Part shown: in pieces, positions 16,479 through 22,188 of the stretch
How positions within the stretch are numbered: the first letter of the stretch is position 1
How the letters are laid out: the number at the start of each line of letters is the position of its first letter
Assembly: GCA_029850515.1 (NCBI GenBank)
Contig: JARCRW010000093.1
Span: forward strand, 1 to 48,090
Source of the DNA: Nitrosotalea sp.
GTDB taxonomy: Archaea; Thermoproteota; Nitrososphaeria; Nitrososphaerales; Nitrosopumilaceae
Direction of reading: 5' to 3'
DNA length: 48,090 nucleotides
Program-made: the position numbers and the translations under genes
The notes under the pieces: generated by a model
The model's database searches: none
Told to the model about the DNA's origin: nothing
The model's input: only the letters and a program-made list of their open reading frames with translations

Positions 16479-17912
16479 TTGTTGAAAGAAGAAGTTTCCT
16501 CGGCTATAACTTATGCATTAAGTAAAGGCTTTCAGATTCATCCTGATGCGTTTAAGATATTAGAAAAAATTGACATAAAAGAACTCCAAAGCATAATCAA
16601 ACAGGTTGTTCGAGAAAAAGCTAAACAAAATATGTTTTTAATTAATCAAAGTGATCTCAAAATGTTTGTAGAATCAGAAATAGATGACAGTATTGAAAAT
16701 AATCATGTGATTTTGTTTGATCCCACGAAAAAGGTTACGTCTGCAGAGGGGATTGAGGGTTTTCATGCATTATTCAAAGACAGGTACTCAAAATTACTTA
16801 AAATCATGATGCAACGTTCACAGTCAAAGAAACTAACTCCCATCTCAAATGTGACAAATGGTAAGTTGGATGATGAGACTTACATCGCAGGCTTGTTGAT
16901 GGATAGAAGAATAGACAGGGATGTTACCAAGATAGTAATTGATGATCCTACAGGCTCAATAGAACTGTTAATTTTTAATAAAGAGATACAGGAAACTGCA
17001 AATTCTCTGCAGATTGATCAGTTTGCCATGATATCAATTGCAAGTGGAAAGAATGGAGGATTTTTTGTTAAGGAAATTCTTGTTCCAGACATACCTGATC
17101 ACATAGCAAATCGTTCAAAGAGTGAGACCTATGCTGTATTCATCTCGGATTTACACGTGGGCAGTAAATTCTTTATGGAAAAAGAGTTTACCGAGTTTGT
17201 TTCATGGCTTTCAAGCCCTGATCCTATAGCAAGAAAGATCAGATTTGTACTGGTGGGAGGGGACATTATTGATGGAATAGGTATTTTCCCAAACCAAGAC
17301 AAAGAGCTCTTACTACTAGATGTGGACCAACAGATGGCAAAGGCCACCGAGCTTTTAGACAAGATTCCAAAACACATTAAGGTCTTTATCATTCCAGGAA
17401 ACCATGACCCGGGAAGACGAGCTCTTCCCCAGCCAGCAATTCCAGAAAAGCACAATATGCGCCTCTGGAATAGAGAGAATTTTTTCATGTTGGGAAATCC
17501 CTCTATGCTTGAGCTAAATGGTGTAAAGATACTGATGTTTCACGGCCAAAGCCTTGACGATGTTGTTGGTAGTACTCCTGGGCTAAGCTATGCACAACCA
17601 GCAAAAGCCATGCGGGTTTTGCTAAAAACTAGACATCTCAGTCCAATATATGGTAAGAGAACTCCGATTGCACCAGAGTTGGAAGATATGATGGTAATAT
17701 CTGAAGTTCCAGATATCTTACATTCTGGCCACATACATGTAGTTGATCTTGACATGTACAAGGGAACATTAATTGTAAACTCTGGCGCGTGGCAAAGCCA
17801 GACTCCATTCCAAGCCAGTGTTGGAATTAGTCCCACTCCAGGAATTGCTATTATAGTGAACCTTGCCACAATGAAGGTTTTTACAAAAGACTTTACAGAA
17901 AATTCTAGCTAA
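16479..17912 (+). CDS. polB: DNA polymerase D small subunit (DP1)
   Basis: Proofreading 3'-5' exonuclease subunit of the replicative PolD. 477 residues: an N-terminal helical region (1 to about 50), an OB fold (about 130-205) and an MRE11-like calcineurin phosphodiesterase domain. Metal-binding motifs are complete: SDLHVG (223-228), GGDIIDG (260-266), GNHDPGRR (307-314), MFHGQSLDD and HSGHIHVVD. The nuclease is therefore probably active, unlike eukaryotic B subunits. The start is TTG 16479; an ATG at 16471 runs into a stop after four codons. It converges on orc1/cdc6 with 2 nt between stops, and the large subunit lies 4.3 kb away. Confidence 0.96.
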   Translation: MLKEEVSSAITYALSKGFQIHPDAFKILEKIDIKELQSIIKQVVREKAKQNMFLINQSDLKMFVESEIDDSIENNHVILFDPTKKVTSAEGIEGFHALFKDRYSKLLKIMMQRSQSKKLTPISNVTNGKLDDETYIAGLLMDRRIDRDVTKIVIDDPTGSIELLIFNKEIQETANSLQIDQFAMISIASGKNGGFFVKEILVPDIPDHIANRSKSETYAVFISDLHVGSKFFMEKEFTEFVSWLSSPDPIARKIRFVLVGGDIIDGIGIFPNQDKELLLLDVDQQMAKATELLDKIPKHIKVFIIPGNHDPGRRALPQPAIPEKHNMRLWNRENFFMLGNPSMLELNGVKILMFHGQSLDDVVGSTPGLSYAQPAKAMRVLLKTRHLSPIYGKRTPIAPELEDMMVISEVPDILHSGHIHVVDLDMYKGTLIVNSGAWQSQTPFQASVGISPTPGIAIIVNLATMKVFTKDFTENSS

Positions 17913-17914
17913 GA

Positions 17915-19156
17915 TCACAAGAGATCTTCTAAGGCCAGATCTTCCTTGAATGCTTTTTTTACTATATCGGCGTTCAGTGTAAGATTGAATTTTTTTGTCC
18001 TTCCATGCATCCCTTGATGAATAATTTTTCCTGTGATTAATCCAGTCATTTCTATTTCACTTAGCATTTGTGTAATTCTCCGCTGGGTTAGTTCTTTTTG
18101 TCTTGTAATTTTACAGAGGTTTTTGTATGATTGGTATATCTCACCGGTTGTGTTTCCGCTTGCTTTCATTACTCCAAGTATGAGTAGTTTTTCATGTAAT
18201 GGGTATGAATTCAATGCAGTGGTTTCCTTATCTTCTTCCATCTTAAGAGCGGCTTTTCGTATGTGTGCTTCCTTTACTGTATCAGATTGTTCACGTTCGG
18301 CAATCTCACCTGCAACACGCAAAAGATCAATTGCTCTTCTTGCATCTCCATGTTCTTGGCCAGACATCGCAGAACATAGATTTAGGGCTGCTTGGTCCAC
18401 AGTATCCGGTATAAAGGCTACCTTGATTCGTTCTTCAAGTATTTCATTGATTTGTCCAACAGTATAATTGGTAAAGATTACCTCTTCCTCACTCAAACTG
18501 CTTAAAACTCTGGGGTCTAGACGTTCTTTGAATGTGAGATCATTAGAAATTCCAATTAAGGTTAATGTGCCTTTTTTAAGCCTCTCGTTGGCTCTAGTTA
18601 ATGAATAAAATACATCTTTACCTGATTTGGAAACAAGTTCTACAAGATAATCTATCTCATCTATTACAAACACCGTGTTTAGACCATTTTTCTCAATTAC
18701 TGAAATAATGCGATTGAATACTTCACTAATTGAAAGTCCTGTAGAAGGTAATTCTTTTTGTGATGTTAGACCTAGTTGTCTGCCCAATTTTACTAGTAAT
18801 CCATAGAGAGTTGTCTCTTCTTTTGCATTAGCATAAAGTAGTTGAATTGGGAAAGAATTGTCCTTTACTCGTTCTTGTATCTTACCAAGAACTTTCTTTA
18901 CTACTAGTGTTTTACCTGTACCCGGCTTCCCATAAACTAGTAGGTTGGAAGGACGTGATTTTTTTAATAGGGGTAATAGTGATTGGGTGACTTTTTTTTG
19001 TTCATCTTCACGATGTAAAATTATATCAGGAATAAATGTAAAATGTAAGACTTCACGATTTTTGAATAGTGATTTTCCACTTTGAGCATCATCTAATAAT
19101 TTATCAATTGGATCTTTTGTCATTGACGCACACACCATTGTTTCTTCTCTATCCAC
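17915..19156 (-). CDS. orc1: Origin recognition / Cdc6 ATPase (Orc1/Cdc6)
   Basis: Replication initiator of 413 residues that binds origin boxes and loads MCM. Walker A is GKPGTGKT (76-83), Walker B is VFVIDEIDYL (162-171), and a sensor-1 segment LTLIGISNDL is followed by the Orc1/Cdc6-specific DPRVLSSLSEEE. A C-terminal winged helix (about 320-410; TTGEIYQSYKNLCK, ELTQRRITQMLSEIEMTGLI) reads origin DNA. The listed start is GTG 19156, but in-frame ATGs at 19138 and 19123 are also possible. It faces away from the adjacent 439-bp non-coding region, the classic place for an origin that it controls. Confidence 0.96.
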   Translation of the reverse strand: MDREETMVCASMTKDPIDKLLDDAQSGKSLFKNREVLHFTFIPDIILHREDEQKKVTQSLLPLLKKSRPSNLLVYGKPGTGKTLVVKKVLGKIQERVKDNSFPIQLLYANAKEETTLYGLLVKLGRQLGLTSQKELPSTGLSISEVFNRIISVIEKNGLNTVFVIDEIDYLVELVSKSGKDVFYSLTRANERLKKGTLTLIGISNDLTFKERLDPRVLSSLSEEEVIFTNYTVGQINEILEERIKVAFIPDTVDQAALNLCSAMSGQEHGDARRAIDLLRVAGEIAEREQSDTVKEAHIRKAALKMEEDKETTALNSYPLHEKLLILGVMKASGNTTGEIYQSYKNLCKITRQKELTQRRITQMLSEIEMTGLITGKIIHQGMHGRTKKFNLTLNADIVKKAFKEDLALEDLL

Positions 19157-19234
19157 ATATGGATTCTACTCAATTAATTAGATTAGAATAGAATAACTAA
19201 ACCAAATTTAGTATATCATTAATTATTTTTATTT

Positions 19235-19259
19235 TTATTAAAAAAAATTTTTTTAATAA
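19235..19259. repeat. 25-bp A/T-only perfect palindrome
   Basis: A 12-bp arm (TTATT plus seven A) is mirrored exactly by seven T plus AATAA around one central A. No G or C occurs in it. It lies about 80 bp upstream of orc1 and is a good candidate for the DNA-unwinding element; it could also belong to the orc1 promoter. Confidence 0.8.
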
Positions 19260-19355
19260 AGCTAGAGTGGAAGTATAGGTGTGTGAGTCTTCCTAATATG
19301 ATATTAACAATTAGTGAACTTTCTGTTAATATTAGGTCCAGAAAAGCCAGAAATG

Positions 19356-19378
19356 ACCCCCTTATTTCCAGTCCAGGC
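19356..19378 (-). repeat. ORB-like origin repeat 1
   Basis: 23 bp identical to 19418-19440. Read on the minus strand it contains CTGGAAATAAGGGGG, close to the archaeal mini-ORB pattern TGGAAAC-AA-GGGG with its G-run. The 62-bp copy spacing is about six helical turns, and both copies are in the same orientation. Orc1/Cdc6 is the expected ligand. Confidence 0.7.
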
Positions 19379-19417
19379 GTGAAGATGACTCTTAACAATG
19401 TTAATATCCAGAAGAAT

Positions 19418-19440
19418 ACCCCCTTATTTCCAGTCCAGGC
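19418..19440 (-). repeat. ORB-like origin repeat 2
   Basis: Second identical 23-bp copy. Both copies are preceded on the plus strand by related sequence (TTAATAT...CCAGAA) for about 25 bp, so the ancestral duplicated unit is longer than the perfect core. Confidence 0.7.
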
Positions 19441-19522
19441 ATCAGTTTTAGGTATTTTAAATATAAAGCCAAAAGAGCCTGTTAAGGTGTCAACCACATC
19501 TATTCGTGGCCTAGGCAGTGAA

Positions 19523-19546
19523 TGTTAACAAACCTCTATGTTAACA
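19523..19546. promoter_or_regulatory. Pair of TGTTAACA palindromes
   Basis: Two perfect 8-bp palindromes at 19523-19530 and 19539-19546, with centres 16 bp apart, lie 50-73 bp upstream of the ATG at 19596. Partial copies (TGTTAAT, TTAACA) recur at about 19304, 19324, 19392, 19399 and 19569. They may be an operator of the downstream gene or sites for a second origin-binding protein. Confidence 0.45.
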
Positions 19547-19595
19547 ATTCTTCTATGATCTATTCAAGTGTTAATGGGTTATCAGATCGATCTCA

Positions 19596-19994
19596 ATGGC
19601 CCGAAAAAGAATTAGAATAGACCTGGAAGACTCGGATGGAGCCAAATACAACTTTAGCCTAGAGGGTAATGTTACTCGTGAAAAGATGTTAAAAATATTT
19701 GAACTGATGAATCTTATGAATATAGAAGAGCCGGAGGGGGGAGGAGCCCAATTGGACTCCATAGGAGCCAAGATATGGAATATTATAGACAAGAATTTTC
19801 CCATAGGCAAATTTACCTCTTCAATAATATTGGAAAAATATGAAGACGAGTATGAGGAACCAATTAAGCTGAGCGTGATTTCCACCTATCTATCCAGATT
19901 TGCGGTAAAGGGCAAGGTGATGAGGGAAAAACAGGGAAAAGAGTGGGCCTACCAGATACTAAAGATAGCCCAAAGGGAAAAGAGTGGGCCTTAA
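19596..19994 (+). CDS. Origin-adjacent winged-helix-like protein
   Basis: Unrecognised 132-residue basic protein. The N-terminal 30 residues look like a two-stranded segment (KRIRIDLEDSDGAKYNFSLEG), then a helix (EKMLKIFELMNLM), a Gly/acidic linker (EEPEGGGAQ) and a probable winged helix at 57-125 (IGAKIWNIIDKNFPIGKFTSS, then LSVISTYLSRFAVKGKVMREKQ and GKEWAYQIL). Its position just beyond the origin repeats suggests a DNA-binding role in initiation or its control (inference). The last 20 codons include an 18-bp direct duplication that repeats the reading GKEW as REKSGP in another frame. The stop overlaps the convergent AbrB-like gene by 3 nt. Confidence 0.7.
   Translation: MARKRIRIDLEDSDGAKYNFSLEGNVTREKMLKIFELMNLMNIEEPEGGGAQLDSIGAKIWNIIDKNFPIGKFTSSIILEKYEDEYEEPIKLSVISTYLSRFAVKGKVMREKQGKEWAYQILKIAQREKSGP
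19933..19991. repeat. 18-bp direct repeat at the 3' end of the winged-helix gene
   Basis: AGGGAAAAGAGTGGGCCT occurs at 19933-19950 and again at 19974-19991, 41 bp apart. The offset is not a multiple of three, so the second copy is read in another frame and ends at the stop codon. It looks like a small duplication that reshaped the C-terminus. Confidence 0.85.
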
Positions 19995-20143
19995 GAAATT
20001 ACTACCTTTTTGACCACTAGGTGATCTTCCTCTATTGTGATCCTAACGTAATCGCCTTTCTGAAGTTCCAAGAATTTTCTAAAGTCTTTGGGGATTGAGA
20101 TTGTTCCTGCAGTAGTTATTTTAATTAGTTGTTCATTAGGCAT
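19991..20143 (-). CDS. AbrB/SpoVT-type (MazE-like) DNA-binding protein, 50 aa
   Basis: Short gene translating to a swapped-hairpin AbrB domain: MPNEQLIKITTAGTISIPKD, then FRKFLELQKGDYVRITIEED and HLVVKKVVIS. The pattern 'T..G.ISIPK.FRK.L.L.KGD.V' is the family hallmark. Such proteins bind DNA as dimers and act as transition-state regulators or antitoxins. No PIN or MazF-like toxin lies next to it, so a solitary regulator is more likely. Start ATG 20141-20143. Its 3' end overlaps the origin-adjacent gene by 4 nt, tail to tail. Confidence 0.85.
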   Translation of the reverse strand: MPNEQLIKITTAGTISIPKDFRKFLELQKGDYVRITIEEDHLVVKKVVIS

Positions 20144-20316
20144 GTTATTGTATTATAAGAACAATAATTTAAGAATTTACAATTATCTAAGATTATTAAA
20201 TTATAATGATTTTTAATGGGTTGATAGAAAATTAAAGAGATTAGGAATTAATCAAATATAAAATAGCGAGGGACAAGTCATAATTTTCTGATCTGAAAAC
20301 TATTGTATTCTAAAAG

Positions 20317-20877
20317 TTATTGGGCTGGTGCCATCTTGACAATCCCTATCCTTGTAAGACCCTTATCAGTTATTTTATAAGAAAATGGCTTTGTTGTCAT
20401 ATCTCTTTCGACCAAGCCCTCCTCAAATAACTTCTTTAACATACGTGACGTGTGCTCTCTAGTTCTTCCTAATGTGACCTGGATGTCACGTGATGTCATA
20501 GATTTCTCTGTGATTAAGCGTAGAACATGATCAGTGACATTTCCAAACTGCATATTCTGAATTCTCTCTCTTGGCTTCTCCTCTTTAGTCATTACCGGAG
20601 GCTCTTGCTGTACTCTTTGCTCCTTGGGCTTTGGAATTTGTGCTTGGGGAATTTCTTGTGTTTCTTGTGCCATTTCTATTGAATCTAAACGAATTTTCAT
20701 ATCAATCAACAAATTTTCATAATACTGCAAGCGTTCTGTTAGAATTTTTGCATTTTGAGCATCTGATGTCAGTCGTGGCTTTACCTTATTGTATACTGTA
20801 ATAGCTATCAGTCCGCCAATAAATGATGCAAATACACCTAAAATGACTCCTACATCTGGTATGTCTACTAACATCAC
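20317..20877 (-). CDS. Membrane-anchored winged-helix protein
   Basis: 186 residues in three parts: one N-terminal membrane helix (about 8-28, VGVILGVFASFIGGLIAITVY); a coiled-coil-like segment (about 38-70) and a Pro/Gln/Glu-rich linker (about 72-108); and a C-terminal winged helix (about 112-180; TDHVLRLITEKSMTSRDIQVT, TREHTSRMLKKLFEEGLVERD). This places a DNA-binding domain on the cytoplasmic face of the membrane. The role is unknown; a membrane-tethered transcription factor or a DNA-tethering protein is possible. The start is one of two adjacent ATG codons. A candidate operator lies upstream. Confidence 0.75.
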   Translation of the reverse strand: MMLVDIPDVGVILGVFASFIGGLIAITVYNKVKPRLTSDAQNAKILTERLQYYENLLIDMKIRLDSIEMAQETQEIPQAQIPKPKEQRVQQEPPVMTKEEKPRERIQNMQFGNVTDHVLRLITEKSMTSRDIQVTLGRTREHTSRMLKKLFEEGLVERDMTTKPFSYKITDKGLTRIGIVKMAPAQ

Positions 20878-20953
20878 GATGTAACGTCAAATGATGTGAT
20901 TTATCATGTTTGAGTAAAATTATTTCACATCTTACACATCAATACCAAACATA

Positions 20954-20973
20954 TCTTATCACATCTTATCACA
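20954..20973 (-). promoter_or_regulatory. Tandem TGTGATAAGA decamers, candidate operator
   Basis: Two abutting 10-bp copies (20954-20963 and 20964-20973) place identical faces one helical turn apart. A related TGTGAT...TTATCA arrangement at 20895-20906 overlaps the probable TATA region of the membrane-anchored winged-helix gene, and further TCACATC/TTACACATC words lie between. They could be autoregulatory sites. Confidence 0.4.
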
Positions 20974-21009
20974 ACCCTTTACCAAAATACGCCTAATTTT
21001 GAAGCCAAA

Positions 21010-21372
21010 TTATAGATTACAAGTTCGTTTTAGTAATTCATGTATCACAGACATGATTTGTTCCTCACGTTCTGGAAAAACATCACTACTTTGTATCACA
21101 GAAACCTGTTCGGAAAGGCGATTTATCACATCCACATCATCATCACTTAGTACGCCTAGGCTTCTAAGTAGGATCCATGAATAACATAATGCGGTCAACT
21201 TGTCTTTAGATTGAGTTACTTGTCGATAAAATGCCCCTTTACTGATAGTAAACTGTGAATCAACAAGGTCCCTACGTTTTAAAATAATTGCAATTTGTCT
21301 TTCAGTAAACAATGATTTTTTTATAATTTGCCTAATAATATTACTAAAATTATCACCGGGGGGGTTGCTCAT
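21010..21372 (-). CDS. Hypothetical helical protein, possible HTH
   Basis: Unrecognised 120-residue mostly helical protein. I start it at ATG 21372 (MSNPPGDNF); a frame extension to 21402 adds 10 residues that overlap the promoter. The segment FTERQIAIILKRRDLVDSQ followed by ISKGAFYRQVTQSKDKL resembles a helix-turn-helix with a basic recognition helix. The C-terminal half is an acidic helical bundle, perhaps for dimerisation. It is the upstream neighbour, same strand, of the membrane-anchored winged-helix gene (132 bp apart). Confidence 0.6.
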   Translation of the reverse strand: MSNPPGDNFSNIIRQIIKKSLFTERQIAIILKRRDLVDSQFTISKGAFYRQVTQSKDKLTALCYSWILLRSLGVLSDDDVDVINRLSEQVSVIQSSDVFPEREEQIMSVIHELLKRTCNL

Positions 21373-21437
21373 AGCTATACAGATTTGTATAACTATATTC
21401 AATTAAACTTTTAATCAATAGATATTCAACCATACAT
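21373..21437. promoter_or_regulatory. Divergent promoter upstream of GGGP synthase
   Basis: A 65-bp A/T-rich gap between divergent starts. CTTTTAATC (21408-21416) is centred about 26 bp upstream of ATG 21438, and on the other strand TTGAATATAG (about 21395-21404) is about 26 bp upstream of ATG 21372. Both fit TATA boxes of leaderless transcripts. Confidence 0.4.
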
Positions 21438-22187
21438 ATGCAACAGACAGAGAATTATCTTCACGCTACAAGAAAGAAAAAGGGGCCACTTCTCTTCGTA
21501 CTAATAGATTCTGAAAATTCTGCAGGACGTTCTGCCTCAACATTGGCAAAAGAAGCGGAAAAAAATGGTGCCTCTGCAATTTTGGTTGGTGGCTCATCAG
21601 CTACTGATCAACTCACTATGACTGAGACTGTATCTAGTATCAAAAAATCAGTCAAGATACCTGTAATTCTCTTTCCTGGAAACGTTACAGGCGTGGTTCC
21701 TGGTGCTGATGCAATACTTTTTAGCTCACTTTTGAACTCTGATAATCCATACTTTATATCACAGGCACAAGCCTTGGGAGCACCAAGTGTTCTAAGATTT
21801 GGTCTCGAACCTCTTCCTACAGCCTATATCATTATTGGTGAAGGAACAACTGTATGGCATGTAGGCTCAGTAAGAACAATTCCCTTTGACAAGCCAAGCC
21901 TAGCCGTCATGTATGCTTTGTCTGCCCAATTCATGGGAATGCGATTTGTGTATTTAGAAGCAGGTTCTGGAGCCAAATCTAATGTGAAACCTGAAATGGT
22001 TGCTGCAGTAAGGAAACTTTTCAAGGGATTTCTTATAGTAGGCGGAGGTATTCGTAGCCCAGAAACCGCTGAGGAAGTAGCAAAAGCTGGTGCAGATGCC
22101 ATCGTAATTGGAACTTTCATTGAGAAGGGCGGAAGTTTCAAAACGATTTCCGATATCGTAAAAGCCATCCAATCCATAAGGAAATAA
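21438..22187 (+). CDS. Geranylgeranylglyceryl phosphate synthase
   Basis: Joins geranylgeranyl diphosphate to sn-glycerol-1-phosphate, the first committed ether-bond step of archaeal membrane lipids. 249 residues, TIM-barrel of the PcrB/GGGPS family. Visible motifs are FVLIDSENSAG near the start, ILVGGSSATDQLTM, VILFPGNVTGVVPGADAILF, MRFVYLEAGSGAK and the phosphate-binding FLIVGGGIRSPETAEEVAKAG with ADAIVIGTFIEK. It is followed by the PolD large subunit gene after one base, so the two are co-transcribed and probably translationally coupled. Confidence 0.95.
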   Translation: MQQTENYLHATRKKKGPLLFVLIDSENSAGRSASTLAKEAEKNGASAILVGGSSATDQLTMTETVSSIKKSVKIPVILFPGNVTGVVPGADAILFSSLLNSDNPYFISQAQALGAPSVLRFGLEPLPTAYIIIGEGTTVWHVGSVRTIPFDKPSLAVMYALSAQFMGMRFVYLEAGSGAKSNVKPEMVAAVRKLFKGFLIVGGGIRSPETAEEVAKAGADAIVIGTFIEKGGSFKTISDIVKAIQSIRK

Positions 22188-22188
22188 C

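Larger units (their letters stand above)
19157..19595. other. Probable replication origin (oriC), non-coding
   Basis: Largest non-coding gap of the window, directly upstream of orc1/cdc6. It contains a 25-bp A/T-only palindrome as a possible unwinding element (19235-19259), two identical 23-bp direct repeats (19356-19378 and 19418-19440) resembling archaeal origin recognition boxes, and seven TGTTAA/TTAACA words at about 19304-19575, two of them full TGTTAACA palindromes. Open frames in it on both strands span the repeats, use unusual composition and show no domain, so I treat them as chance. It also holds the divergent promoters of orc1 and of the gene at 19596. Confidence 0.75.

Noticed and set aside
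19219-19528. Open reading frames on both strands within the origin region (minus 19219-19497; plus 19283-19528)
   Set aside because: They run through the ORB-like repeats and the A/T palindrome, show no domain, and each repeat copy is read in a different context. Non-coding origin DNA explains the region better.
20144-20316. Possible gene or RNA in the gap between the AbrB-like and membrane-anchored genes
   Set aside because: Only A/T-rich sequence without a coding frame, hairpin of note or repeat.
19991-20877. Toxin-antitoxin module with the AbrB-like protein as antitoxin
   Set aside because: No PIN, MazF or other toxin-like gene is adjacent on the same strand.
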